A stretch of 64,000 nt of DNA, from NCBI GenBank assembly GCA_018824085.1, contig JAHJHI010000001.1, positions 1-64,000 of the forward strand, in the 5' to 3' direction. Shown piece by piece: positions 1-9,769 of this stretch (within the stretch, counting starts at the first letter, position 1; the number at the start of each line of letters is the position of its first letter). A model generated the notes under the pieces. The model made no database searches. It was not told the origin of the DNA and was given only the letters and a program-made list of their open reading frames with translations. The DNA comes from Gammaproteobacteria bacterium (GTDB lineage: Bacteria > Pseudomonadota > Gammaproteobacteria > Burkholderiales > Rhodocyclaceae). A program made the translations under genes and the position numbers.

Positions 1-2
1 AC

Positions 3-104
3 CCGGACGTGGGCGTGGCCTGGCCGCTGGACGGCGAACCGCTGCTCTCGCCCAAGGACATCGCCGGCAAGCCGCTCGCTCAGTGCGAACTGTTTGACGA
101 CTGA
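3..104 (+). CDS. rfbC: C-terminal fragment of dTDP-4-dehydrorhamnose 3,5-epimerase (RfbC-like), truncated at window start
   Basis: Frame ends ...PDVGVAWPLDGEPLLSPKDIAGKPLAQCELFDD*, typical of RfbC C-termini. Confidence 0.75.
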   Translation, partial: PDVGVAWPLDGEPLLSPKDIAGKPLAQCELFDD

Positions 105-232
105 CCGGCTTCAGTGGCCCTGGGGCGGGCCGCCCGTCCTGTTCAGCGGCTGTCGGGTGAGTGGAACCGGACTGTTGTCTGATCCTGCAATCCGCCCGTT
201 GCGCCCGTATGTTCAGGCTCGGTGCGAGGCAT

Positions 233-622
233 TCAATTGACCGTATCGCCGCTCTTCGGCGGGCCGAGCACTTCCAGTTCGGCTTCCTCTTCCGGCGTAT
301 ACAGCCTGGAACGTGTGAGGAAGCGGATGCCTTCCGGTGATTCGATCGAGAAGCCGGAGCCACGGCCGGGCACGACGTCGATGATGAGATGGGTGTGTTG
401 CCAGTACTCGAACTGCGACACGCTCATGCAGAAGGGCACGCCGCCGATTTCGCCCAGCTGCACGTCGGAGCTGCCGAGCACGAATTCGTTGCGCGGGTAG
501 CACATCGGCGCACTGCCGTCGCAACACCCGCCCGATTGATGGAACAGCAGCGGGCCGTGCTTGCCGGCGAGCTTTTCTATCCATTCCAGCGCCAGCGGGG
601 TTGCGGATACTCGCGTGACCAT
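233..622 (-). CDS. DUF779 domain protein, downstream of aldehyde dehydrogenase
   Basis: MVTRVSATPLALEWIEKLAGKHGPLLFHQSGGCCDGSAPMCYP...; start placed at 622 inside the 233..685 ORF. Confidence 0.8.
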   Translation of the reverse strand: MVTRVSATPLALEWIEKLAGKHGPLLFHQSGGCCDGSAPMCYPRNEFVLGSSDVQLGEIGGVPFCMSVSQFEYWQHTHLIIDVVPGRGSGFSIESPEGIRFLTRSRLYTPEEEAELEVLGPPKSGDTVN

Positions 623-644
623 ATGCGTCCTTTCGTTGAGGTTG

Positions 645-671
645 AAAAAAAGGCGGGGCATCAGCCCCGCC
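645..671 (-). terminator. Rho-independent terminator/attenuator between ALDH and DUF779 genes
   Basis: Perfect 8-bp stem GGCGGGGC-ATCA-GCCCCGCC (652-671) with 7 A (645-651), read as a T-tract on the minus strand. Confidence 0.75.
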
Positions 672-733
672 CGGACAACGAGCACTCCGGTCGCCTCATG
701 GGCGGCCGGGGCACCTGAACACTTGCACGCGAC

Positions 734-2248
734 TCAGAAGAAGCCGAGAGCCTTGGGCGAATAGCTCACCAACAGGTTCTTCGTCTGCTGGTAGTGATCC
801 AGCATCATCTTGTGGTTCTCACGGCCGATGCCCGACTGCTTGTAGCCACCGAACGCGGCGTGAGCCGGGTAGAGGTGGTAGCAGTTGGTCCATACGCGGC
901 CAGCCTGGATGGCACGACCCATGCGGTAGGTGCGGTGTACCGAACGCGACCACAGGCCGGCACCGAGACCGTACAACGTATCGTTGGCCATGGCGAGCGC
1001 GTCGGCGTCGTCCTTGAACGTGGTCAGTGCGAGCACCGGGCCGAAGATTTCTTCCTGGAACACGCGCATCTTGTTGTGGCCCTTCAGCACGGTCGGCTGG
1101 ATGTAGTAGCCGCCGCCTTCCGATTCCTGGCGCTTGGCACCGCCCGTCAGCACCTGCGCGCCTTCCTGGCGGCCGATGTCGATGTAGGAGAGAATCTTTT
1201 CCTGCTGGTCGGAGCTGGCCTGCGCGCCCACCATGGTGTCGGTGTCCAGCGGATGGCCGCCACGCACCGCCTTCACGCGCTCGATGGCGCGCTCGATGAA
1301 CTTGTCGGCGATCGATTCCTGAACCAGCGCGCGGCTGGGGCAGGTGCATACTTCACCCTGGTTGAGCGAGAACATCGCGAAGCCTTCGAGGCACTTGTCG
1401 AAGTAGTCGTCGTCCTGGTCCATCACGTCGTCGAAGAAGATGTTGGGCGATTTGCCGCCCAGCTCGACGGTCGAGGGGATTATGTTTTGTGAAGCATATT
1501 GCATGATCAACCGGCCGGTCGTAGTTTCGCCGGTGAAGGCGATTTTCGCGATGCGCGGGTTGGTTGCCAGCGGCTTGCCGGCTTCGATGCCGAAGCCATT
1601 GACGATGTTCAGGATGCCTTCGGGCAGCAGATCCTGGATCAGTTCGGCCAGCACGAGGATGCTGACAGGTGTCTGTTCCGCCGGCTTCAGCACGATGCAG
1701 TTGCCTGCGGCCAGTGCCGGAGCAATCTTCCATGCTGCCATCAGGATCGGGAAGTTCCACGGAATGATCTGGCCGACGACGCCCAGCGGCTCATGGAAAT
1801 GGTAGGCGACGGTGTCGTCGTCGATTTCGGACAACGCGCCTTCCTGGGCGCGGATGCAGCTGGCAAAGTAGCGGAAATGATCGATGGCGAGCGGGATGTC
1901 GGCGGCAAGCGTTTCACGCACCGGCTTGCCGTTTTCCCAGGTTTCGGCGACGGCCAGCAATTCGAGGTTCGCTTCGAGGCGGTCGGCGATCTTGAACAGC
2001 ACGGCGGCGCGTTGCGCCGGCGCGGTGCGGCCCCAGGCGTCGCGCGCCTTGTGGGCGGCGTCCAGAGCGAGTTCAATATCGGATGCGTTGGAGCGGGCCA
2101 CCTGGCAGAACGGCTTGCCGGTCACGGGGGAAATGTTGTCGAAGTATTGGCCTTCAACAGGCGCTACCCACTTGCCACCGATGAAATTGTCATAGCGGGG
2201 CTTGAAGGTGATTTTCGAACCGGGTTGACCGGGATCGGCGTAACGCAT
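734..2248 (-). CDS. NAD-dependent aldehyde dehydrogenase (AcoD/ExaC-like)
   Basis: [30 protein letters not shown]...; contains [26 protein letters not shown]; start placed at 2248. Confidence 0.92.
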   Translation of the reverse strand: MRYADPGQPGSKITFKPRYDNFIGGKWVAPVEGQYFDNISPVTGKPFCQVARSNASDIELALDAAHKARDAWGRTAPAQRAAVLFKIADRLEANLELLAVAETWENGKPVRETLAADIPLAIDHFRYFASCIRAQEGALSEIDDDTVAYHFHEPLGVVGQIIPWNFPILMAAWKIAPALAAGNCIVLKPAEQTPVSILVLAELIQDLLPEGILNIVNGFGIEAGKPLATNPRIAKIAFTGETTTGRLIMQYASQNIIPSTVELGGKSPNIFFDDVMDQDDDYFDKCLEGFAMFSLNQGEVCTCPSRALVQESIADKFIERAIERVKAVRGGHPLDTDTMVGAQASSDQQEKILSYIDIGRQEGAQVLTGGAKRQESEGGGYYIQPTVLKGHNKMRVFQEEIFGPVLALTTFKDDADALAMANDTLYGLGAGLWSRSVHRTYRMGRAIQAGRVWTNCYHLYPAHAAFGGYKQSGIGRENHKMMLDHYQQTKNLLVSYSPKALGFF

Positions 2249-2363
2249 GAACTTTCTCCTCGAATTGTCGGTTTCCCCCTGCGGCCGGCAATGCATGCGC
2301 GGCAAAAGAACACAGGGTCGGCCGACACGCTAGAGCGGGTCAGGTAGGTATCCGGTAGGTGGA

Positions 2364-3566
2364 GTGAGACAAATGACAGCAACGGCAACACGGCTGGCGG
2401 CACGCAGACGGCGCATCGAATCGCTGCGACGTGGCGAACGCAGCCCGGGCGAACACATACTCGTGGTCGGCATGGACATCGCGGGCTCATGGCAGCGTTC
2501 TCGCATCTGCGTGCCGGAAAGCTGCTCGGCGGCACCGCTTGACGAGAATGATGCGGACTGGACGACTTCCGCCTACGGTCAGGCGATCGCGTCGTGCGTC
2601 GACGAACTGGAAACTGCTGCACTGGAAAGCGGCATGGTCGCCGCGATCAGCGACGCCGACAGCCGGCTGCTCTGGACCGGTTGCAGCCGCAGCATGCGGA
2701 CCCGTGCTGAGCGCGTGCATTTCGTGCCGGGCGGGCGCTGGGACGAACGATCGGTCGGCACCAACGCGCTGGCGCTGGCGCTGCGCTACCGGCGCCCGGC
2801 CAGCGTTTTTTCGGCGGAGCACTTCATGCCGTCCGTGCAGGACTGGGTGTGTTACGCCGCCCCCGTGCGCGACTCGGTCAGCGGCGAGGTGCTCGGCGTG
2901 GTCGATCTGTCGACGATCTGGAACCGGCATTCGTCGCTCGCGCTGCATGCGGTTGAGCGCTTTGCCCAGCGTCTGTCGCAGGCCTTGCTGGACGTCAGCG
3001 AAGCGCCGGTGCTGCGGCTGCGCATGCTCGGGACGCCGCAGGCCTTGCTGCGGGGCAGGGTGCTGCCGCTTTCGCCGCGCCAGCTGGAAATCCTGTGTCT
3101 GCTCGCACTCTATCCCGAAGGGATGGATCTCGAACGCCTGCACGCGGCCATCTATGGCGACCGTCCGGTCGGTGCCGCCACGCTGAAGACCGAAGTGTCG
3201 CAACTGCGCGAACGCCTCGGCGGCGCGATCGGGTCGCGGCCCTACCGTCTGCTCGTGAACTGGCAGGCCGATTTCATGGATCTGGAACAGGCACTCGACG
3301 CCGGGCGCATCGAGAACGCGCTCGCCTGCTATCGCGGCGCCTTCCTGCCGCGTACCGAAAGCCCCTTGCTGCGCGCCTGGCGCGACTGTCTGGAGTCCCG
3401 CCTGTCCGACGCCATTTTCCGCATCGACGACCCGGACCTGCTGCTGAATCATCTCGGTCAGACGCCGGAGGCCGTCGACGCGCTGGAGCGCCTCGTGGAG
3501 CTGCTCCCGCCGGACCACCCCGGCAGAAACCTGCTGGCCAATACGTTCCGGGACGACGCGCGCTGA
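2364..3566 (+). CDS. GAF-domain transcriptional regulator with C-terminal winged-helix/BTAD-like region
   Basis: AcoR-like N-terminal GAF segment (GTNALALALRYRRPASVFSAEHF...), C-terminal LRMLGTPQALLRGRVLPLSPRQLEILCLLALYPEGMDLERLHAAIYGD...; divergent from ALDH. Confidence 0.7.
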   Translation: MRQMTATATRLAARRRRIESLRRGERSPGEHILVVGMDIAGSWQRSRICVPESCSAAPLDENDADWTTSAYGQAIASCVDELETAALESGMVAAISDADSRLLWTGCSRSMRTRAERVHFVPGGRWDERSVGTNALALALRYRRPASVFSAEHFMPSVQDWVCYAAPVRDSVSGEVLGVVDLSTIWNRHSSLALHAVERFAQRLSQALLDVSEAPVLRLRMLGTPQALLRGRVLPLSPRQLEILCLLALYPEGMDLERLHAAIYGDRPVGAATLKTEVSQLRERLGGAIGSRPYRLLVNWQADFMDLEQALDAGRIENALACYRGAFLPRTESPLLRAWRDCLESRLSDAIFRIDDPDLLLNHLGQTPEAVDALERLVELLPPDHPGRNLLANTFRDDAR

Positions 3567-3591
3567 ACCGGCACCCCTCCGTCCGGCGCGT

Positions 3592-4680
3592 TCAGGCGCC
3601 GAACAGCACCTGCTCGGCACCGGCGATGTCGTATTCGACGCCGGCGTCCTGCAGCGAATAGCCACTGAGATCCTGCGCGCGGGCGCGCCAGCTGTCCTGG
3701 CGCAGCAGCGCTGACAGCGCGTCCAGCGTTTCACGCGAAGCCGGCGTATCGCGCAGCGCGAGAAAGTACATTTCCTCGAACAACGGAATGAATTCCAGCC
3801 CGAGCCGGTGCGCAAACGCCTCCAGGCCGAGGCCGGCATCCGCCTCGTCGCTGGCGATCAGCGCGGCGACGGCCGCGTGCGTGTGCTCCTCGTCCGCCTC
3901 GTTCAACGCACTGGTGTCGAGCCCGGCCTGGCGGGCCAGCTGGTCGAACGCCAGACGCGTGCCGGCACCGGGCTGGCGATGCACGAAGCGCAGGTCGGCC
4001 CGCGACAGGTCGCTCAGCCCCCGTACTCCCTTCGGATTGCCGCGCGCGAGGATGAGGCCCTGGGTACGACGCGCGAAGCCGAGCAAGCGCAGCCGCGGCA
4101 GGCCGTGCTGCGCGCGATAGAGCGCCCAGATGTCGCGCCCGAGCTCGCCCAGCGGGCAGTGGAAACCGGCCACTTCGCAACGCCTCGCCGCGAGCGACAA
4201 CAGGGATTCGAGACTGCCGTGCGTGCTCAGCGTTGCGGTCACGCTGTCGCTGCGCAACTGGCGCAACAGGTCGTTCAGCAAGGGTTCATGGCTGGCGACG
4301 ATGCGCAGCGCCGCGTCGTGCCGGTCCGGCTGGCGGCCGGACAGCGCACGCATCGGCTGGCTCGCCGCGTCCAGCGCGCGCGCGAGCGACTGATGCGCGC
4401 CGCGATCGATACTCAGCAACTGCCGTGCGAAATCATCGAGCGTCGAGCCGCTGGCCCGTGCGGTGATGATCAGCGTCTGTCCGAAGTAGCCCTGCCAGGC
4501 GTTGATGAGCCCCCACGCATTGCGATAGGACAGGCTGGTGGCGCGCGCCGCGCCGGCGATGGATCCAGTCGCGTCTATCGCCGCCAGAAGCGTCAGCAGA
4601 CGGTCGGCGCCGGCCGGGGCATCGGGACCGAAATCCCACGCCAGACGCAGTGCAGGTTTGCTTTGTGCAGAATCTGACAT
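3592..4680 (-). CDS. ModE-like HTH fused to a periplasmic-binding-like (PBP) domain; putative regulator of tup operon
   Basis: N-term LLTLLAAIDATGSIAGAARATSLSYRNAWGLINAW; C-term LILARGNPKGVRGLSDLSRADLRFVHRQPGAGTRLAFDQLARQAG; divergent from tupB. Confidence 0.8.
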   Translation of the reverse strand: MSDSAQSKPALRLAWDFGPDAPAGADRLLTLLAAIDATGSIAGAARATSLSYRNAWGLINAWQGYFGQTLIITARASGSTLDDFARQLLSIDRGAHQSLARALDAASQPMRALSGRQPDRHDAALRIVASHEPLLNDLLRQLRSDSVTATLSTHGSLESLLSLAARRCEVAGFHCPLGELGRDIWALYRAQHGLPRLRLLGFARRTQGLILARGNPKGVRGLSDLSRADLRFVHRQPGAGTRLAFDQLARQAGLDTSALNEADEEHTHAAVAALIASDEADAGLGLEAFAHRLGLEFIPLFEEMYFLALRDTPASRETLDALSALLRQDSWRARAQDLSGYSLQDAGVEYDIAGAEQVLFGA

Positions 4681-4922
4681 ATAGGACAGGTGCCGTGGTT
4701 GCGATAGCTTCCGGCATCTTATGTGTTTTCACTTGCCGATTGATGCATCGCTCCTCATACGCGCCTCCGGCGCGCTGCCCTGCCCGGCCCGGTCGATCCC
4801 CTGCAGCAACGTCGGGGGCGGCCGCGTGAATCCGCTCCGCGAAATAGGATCATGAGTTCCGGTCTTCATCGGTGCGCAGCCTCCGCGACGGTCGTTGCTG
4901 CAGCGACGGCGGGAGCCGTCTC

Positions 4923-5627
4923 GTGAGTACCGTCGGCGAGAGCTTCGTGACAGCCGCCGGGCTGGTGGTGGCGGCCGATCCGCGGCTGCTGGACATCGTC
5001 TGCCTGAGCCTGACGGTGAGCCTGTCGGCGGTCTTCATCGCGTCCTGTCTCGGGCTGCCCATCGGCGCGGCGATCGCGGTCGGCCGCTTTCCGGGACGGC
5101 GCACACTCACCGTCGTGCTGAATGGCCTGATGGGTCTGCCGCCGGTCGTCGTCGGCCTGCTCGTCTACCTGCTGCTGTCGCGCGCCGGTCCGCTCGGCGC
5201 GCTCGGCCTGCTGTTTACGCCGTCGGCGATGGTGATCGCGCAGGTCGTGCTGATCACGCCCATCATCGCGGCGCTGTCGCGCCAGATCGTCGCCGACGCC
5301 TGGCGCGACTACGAGGAACAGCTGCGCTCGCTCGGCGCATCCACGCCGCGCGCCGCCTGCACATTGCTGATCGACACCCGCTTCTCGCTCAGCACGGCGG
5401 TGCTCGCCGGCCTCGGGCGCGCGGTGGCAGAGGTCGGGGCCGTCATGATCGTCGGCGGCAACATCGAAGGCGTGACCCGGGTCATGACGACCAGCATCGC
5501 GCTCGAAACGAGCAAGGGCGACCTGCCGCTCGCGCTCGCGCTCGGTTTCATCCTGATCGCCATCGTGCTCATCCTGAATGCGCTGGCACACGCCGTACGG
5601 GAATGGGCGGTGCGACGACATGGCTGA
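4923..5627 (+). CDS. tupB: Tungstate ABC transporter permease (GTG start proposed)
   Basis: Multi-TM permease with LGRAVAEVGAVMIVGGNIEGVTRVMTTSIALETSKGDLPLALALG. Confidence 0.85.
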   Translation: MSTVGESFVTAAGLVVAADPRLLDIVCLSLTVSLSAVFIASCLGLPIGAAIAVGRFPGRRTLTVVLNGLMGLPPVVVGLLVYLLLSRAGPLGALGLLFTPSAMVIAQVVLITPIIAALSRQIVADAWRDYEEQLRSLGASTPRAACTLLIDTRFSLSTAVLAGLGRAVAEVGAVMIVGGNIEGVTRVMTTSIALETSKGDLPLALALGFILIAIVLILNALAHAVREWAVRRHG

Positions 5628-6324
5628 AGCGCTGCTCACGCTGGAGGCGCTGCGCTTTGACGCCGGCGGACACACGCTGATCGACAGCGTGTCGGCACGG
5701 ATCGCGGCGCTGCGGCGCACCGTCATACTCGGCCCGAACGGCGCCGGAAAGAGCGTGCTGATGCGCCTGATGCACGGCCTGCTCGAACCGGTGTCCGGCC
5801 GCGTGCACTGGTCCGGCGGCAAGGCGCCGGTGCAGGCCATGGTGTTCCAGCGCCCGGTCATGCTCCGGCGCAGCGTGCTCGACAACCTCACCTATGCGCT
5901 TGCACTGGCCGGCGTGGCAGCGGGCGAACGCCGCACGCGCGCGATGGACGTGCTGCAGCGGGTAGGGCTGGCGCATCTCGCGTCCCGTCCGGCGCGCGTG
6001 CTCTCCGGCGGAGAGCAGCAGCGCGTGGCGCTGGCACGCGCCTGGGCCCTTCGTCCGGCCGTGCTCTTTCTGGACGAGCCGACGGCCAGCCTCGACCCGG
6101 GCGCCAGCGCCGAGGTGGAACGCCTCATCGGCGTCATCGCGGCCGACGGCTGCAGCATCGTCATGAGCACGCACAACCTCGGCCAGGCACGCCGCCTCGC
6201 CGACGACATCCTGTTTATCGACAGCGGTCGCATCGCGGAACACACGCCTGCGGCCGATTTCTTTGCAGCACCGAGATCGGCCCAGGCCGAGCAATTCATC
6301 AGAGGAGAACTTTCATGGACATGA
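5620..6324 (+). CDS. tupC: Tungstate ABC transporter ATP-binding protein
   Basis: Walker A GPNGAGKS, signature LSGGEQQR, Walker B VLFLDEPTASLDP. Confidence 0.88.
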   Translation: MAEALLTLEALRFDAGGHTLIDSVSARIAALRRTVILGPNGAGKSVLMRLMHGLLEPVSGRVHWSGGKAPVQAMVFQRPVMLRRSVLDNLTYALALAGVAAGERRTRAMDVLQRVGLAHLASRPARVLSGGEQQRVALARAWALRPAVLFLDEPTASLDPGASAEVERLIGVIAADGCSIVMSTHNLGQARRLADDILFIDSGRIAEHTPAADFFAAPRSAQAEQFIRGELSWT

Positions 6325-7145
6325 TCCGCCGCTCACTCATCAGTGCCGTTGCCGCCGCAGCCGTCGCATTCGCCAGCCCCGTCTCGTTCGCGGCTGAACG
6401 CTTCATCACCGTGTCGTCGACGACGTCGACCGAGAACTCCGGCCTGTTCAAGCACCTGTTGCCGGTGTTCGAAGCGAAGACCGGCATCCAGGTGCGCGTC
6501 GTTGCGCTCGGCACCGGCCAGGCGCTCGACATGGCGCGCCGCGGCGACGCGGACGTCGTGTTCGTGCACGACAAGAAGGCGGAAGAGAAATTCATCGCCG
6601 AAGGCTATGGCGTGTCGCGTCAGGACGTGATGTACAACGATTTCGTGCTGATCGGCCCGAAGGCCGATCCGGCCAAGGTCGTCGGCGGCAAGGACATCAC
6701 CGCCGCGCTGACGGCGATCCGCGCGGCCCAGGCGCCGTTCGTGTCGCGTGGCGACAAGAGCGGCACGCATGCGGCCGAGCTGCGCCTGTGGAAAGCGGCC
6801 GGCGTGGAAGGCGACGCGCCGACCGGCGACTGGTACCGCAGCACCGGCTCCGGCATGGGCGCCGCGCTGAACACCGCATCGTCGATGAACGCCTACATCA
6901 TGGCCGACCGCGGCACCTGGCTGTCGTTCAAGAACCGCGGCGACCTCACCGTCGTGGTCGAAGGCGACAACCGTCTGTTCAACCAGTACGGCGTCATTCT
7001 TGTCAACCCGGAAAAGCACGCGCATGTGAAGAAGGCCGACGGTCAGGCCTTCATCGACTGGGTGGTTTCGGCTGAAGGCCAGCAGGCGATCGCCGGCTAC
7101 AAGATCGGCGGCGAACAGCTGTTCTTCCCGAACGCGGCGAAGTAA
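6315..7145 (+). CDS. tupA: Tungstate ABC transporter substrate-binding protein
   Basis: Signal peptide then AERFITVSSTTSTENSGLFKHLLPVFEAKTGI...VVALGTGQALDMARRGDADVVFVHDK, TupA-type. Confidence 0.9.
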   Translation: MDMIRRSLISAVAAAAVAFASPVSFAAERFITVSSTTSTENSGLFKHLLPVFEAKTGIQVRVVALGTGQALDMARRGDADVVFVHDKKAEEKFIAEGYGVSRQDVMYNDFVLIGPKADPAKVVGGKDITAALTAIRAAQAPFVSRGDKSGTHAAELRLWKAAGVEGDAPTGDWYRSTGSGMGAALNTASSMNAYIMADRGTWLSFKNRGDLTVVVEGDNRLFNQYGVILVNPEKHAHVKKADGQAFIDWVVSAEGQQAIAGYKIGGEQLFFPNAAK

Positions 7146-7148
7146 GTC

Positions 7149-7934
7149 ATGCGCATCCGGATGGTTGCGATGTGCGCCTGTTTGCTGAGCGGCGGCGCGA
7201 TGGCGGACGGCGCGCAGGTGTACGCCGCCGGCAGCCTGAAGGCCGTGTTTTCGCGGCTGGGCGGGCTGTACGCGGAGCAGGGCGGGGCGGCCCCCCGCTT
7301 CGAATTCGGACCGAGCGGCCTGCTGCGCGAACGCATACAGGGCGGCGCGCCGGCCGACCTGTTCGCGTCCGCCAACATGAAGCACCCGCAGGCGCTGGTC
7401 GACGCCGGCAAGGGCGCGACGGTGACGCAATTCGCACGCAACGAGCTGTGCCTGCTGGTGCGTCCGGGCCTCGACGTGACATCCGGCAACGCGCTGGCGC
7501 AGATGCTGCGCCGTGACGTGAAGCTGGGTGTATCGACGCCGAAGGCGGATCCGTCCGGCGACTATGCGGTGGCGATGTTCCGGCGTGCCGATGCGCTGCG
7601 CCCCGGCATCGGCGAAGCGCTGCGCGCCCGCGCGATGCAGCTGACCGGCGGGCCTGCGTCAGCCAGGCCACCACAGGGCCGCAACAACTATGCATGGGTG
7701 GTCGACAGCGGTCAGGCGGACGTTTTCGTCACCTACTGCACCAATGTGCGGCTCGCGCGGCGCGAGGTGCCGACACTGCAGGAGGTTGCATTGCCCGAGG
7801 CGCTGCGGGTCGGCGCCGACTACGGGCTCGTCGTGCTGTCCGGTGCCGGCAGCGAAGGCGAGGCGTTCGCGCGCTTCCTGCAATCGCCCCCGGCACGCAA
7901 AGTGATGCAGGACGCCGGATTCAGCACGCCGTAG
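7149..7934 (+). CDS. ModA-like oxyanion (molybdate-type) substrate-binding protein
   Basis: AQVYAAGSLKAVFSRLGGLY...FGPSGLLRERIQGGAPADLFASANMKHPQAL; starts 3 nt after the tupA stop. Confidence 0.75.
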   Translation: MRIRMVAMCACLLSGGAMADGAQVYAAGSLKAVFSRLGGLYAEQGGAAPRFEFGPSGLLRERIQGGAPADLFASANMKHPQALVDAGKGATVTQFARNELCLLVRPGLDVTSGNALAQMLRRDVKLGVSTPKADPSGDYAVAMFRRADALRPGIGEALRARAMQLTGGPASARPPQGRNNYAWVVDSGQADVFVTYCTNVRLARREVPTLQEVALPEALRVGADYGLVVLSGAGSEGEAFARFLQSPPARKVMQDAGFSTP

Positions 7935-7980
7935 CTGCGTGCGCGGGCGGACGCAATGTCCGTCCGCGCCGCATCCCCTG

Positions 7981-8766
7981 CTAGCTAGTCGGTGTGGCGT
8001 CGCGCAGCCAGCCCAGCCCGGCTTCGGTCGTCGCGGCCGGCTCGTATTCCGCACTGACCCAGCCGGTGTAGCCGATGCGGTCGAGCCAGCGGAACAGGAA
8101 GGGATAGTTGATTTCGCCGCTGCCCGGTTCATGGCGGCCGGGGTTGTCGGCGATCTGGACGTGGCCGATGCGCGCCAGTTCGCGTTCCAGCGTGCGGGCC
8201 AGGTCGCCTTCCATGATCTGCATGTGATAGACGTCGTACTGCAGCCGCACATTGGGCTCGCCGACCCGTTCGATCAGCGCCAGCGTTTCCGCCGAACGGT
8301 TCAGCAGGAACCCCGGCATGTCGCGGTCGTTGATCGGCTCGACCAGCAGTTCGATGCCGGCGGGCGCCAGCGCCCGCGCGGCAAACCGAAGGTTGTCGAC
8401 GAGCACGTCGAGCAGGCCGGCGCGGTCGGCATCCGCAGGCGCGATGCCGGACAGACAGTTGATGCGCCGGCAGCCCAGCGCCCGCGCATAGTCCAGCGCC
8501 TGCGCCACACCCGCTTTGAATTCCTCGCGGCGCTCCGCCAGACAGGCGATGCCGCGCTCGCCGCCCGCCCAGTCGCCGGGGGGCAGATTGAACAGCACCT
8601 GTTCCAGCCGGTGCGCACGCAGCGCGGCGGCCAGCTCGGCAGCGGCGACCTCGTAAGGGAAATGACACTCCACGCCGCTGAAGCCGGCACGGGCCGCTGC
8701 CTCGTAGCGGTCGATGAAGGTGTGTTCGGTAAAAAGCAGTGACAGGTTGGCGCAGAAGCGGGGCAT
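7981..8766 (-). CDS. hyi: Hydroxypyruvate isomerase-like TIM-barrel (xylose isomerase-like) protein
   Basis: MPRFCANLSLLFTEHTFIDRYEAAARAGFSGVECHFPYE...LLVEPINDRDMPGFLL...QYDVYHMQIMEGDLA. Confidence 0.85.
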   Translation of the reverse strand: MPRFCANLSLLFTEHTFIDRYEAAARAGFSGVECHFPYEVAAAELAAALRAHRLEQVLFNLPPGDWAGGERGIACLAERREEFKAGVAQALDYARALGCRRINCLSGIAPADADRAGLLDVLVDNLRFAARALAPAGIELLVEPINDRDMPGFLLNRSAETLALIERVGEPNVRLQYDVYHMQIMEGDLARTLERELARIGHVQIADNPGRHEPGSGEINYPFLFRWLDRIGYTGWVSAEYEPAATTEAGLGWLRDATPTS

Positions 8767-8878
8767 GTGACATCACCGGAAGCGGGACAGCGATTCTAAA
8801 ACGCCGCTTGCGTGCGTTGCGACCGCGCGCGCGGTATTGTCGCTGCCTCCACGGTATTCATCGTCGTGTCACACATCC

Positions 8879-9628
8879 ATGCCCGATCACATCCCCTTCA
8901 GTGACAACGCCCGCGCGCTCGCCGAGAGCGTCGCCCGCCACGATTTCTGCTTTCTGCCGGCGGCGCGCGTACAGGAAGGGCTGGCCAGCCTGCGCGTCGA
9001 CTGGAATGCCGACTGGGACGCCTTTGCCGCCAGCTGGGGCGACCTGGAAACCGATACCTACATGGCTGACGGCGGCCGCTACCGGCGGCGCCGCTACGCC
9101 GTACTGAGCGCGCCGGCCGCGTCGCTGCGCGTGCGGTTCGAACCGCACCAGCCTCATTACCAGAGCCTGGACTACAACACGCTCAACGGCGGCGTTGCGC
9201 GCCACTTCGCGCCCGTCGTGCCGCAGGTGCTGGGCGGCGCGACGATGCAGACCGTCGTGAAGCTCGGGCTCGGCGTGTTCCAGCGGCTTCACGCGGACGA
9301 GGCGGCGCACATCGAAGTGCACCAGTTCCGCATCGAGGCGCGTCACGACGGTGCGGGCAAACCGACGCCCGAAGGCGTGCATCGAGACGGCGTGGACTTC
9401 GTGCTGGTCATGATGGTACGTCGCGAAAACGTGGTGAGCGGCACGACGGAAATCTTCTCGCCGGACGGCATCGCGCTCGACAGTTTCACGCTCACCGCGC
9501 CATGCGATGCGGCGCTGGTCAACGACCAGCGAGCGATGCACGGCGTGACGCCGATCGTGCCGATGGACGCCGAACGGCCAGCCTGGCGGGACGTGCTGGT
9601 GGTGACCTACCGGCGACGCCCGCGCTGA
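8879..9628 (+). CDS. 2OG-Fe dioxygenase family protein
   Basis: RYRRRRYAVLSAP...PTPEGVHRDGVDFVLVMMVRRENVVSGTTEIF...VNDQRAMHGVTPI; HxD and distal H pattern; start placed at 8879. Confidence 0.75.
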   Translation: MPDHIPFSDNARALAESVARHDFCFLPAARVQEGLASLRVDWNADWDAFAASWGDLETDTYMADGGRYRRRRYAVLSAPAASLRVRFEPHQPHYQSLDYNTLNGGVARHFAPVVPQVLGGATMQTVVKLGLGVFQRLHADEAAHIEVHQFRIEARHDGAGKPTPEGVHRDGVDFVLVMMVRRENVVSGTTEIFSPDGIALDSFTLTAPCDAALVNDQRAMHGVTPIVPMDAERPAWRDVLVVTYRRRPR

Positions 9629-9769
9629 ACCGGCAATTGTCGCCGGGACTGCGGCGGCGACCGCATGCATTGACAGCACGGGCGCGCACCGATGTAATCG
9701 CGGCCCTGACGGCGTCCGCCCGGGCGCACCGCGGCGGCATGCCGCGTCTGATCCGAGGTCCGTGCCCAC

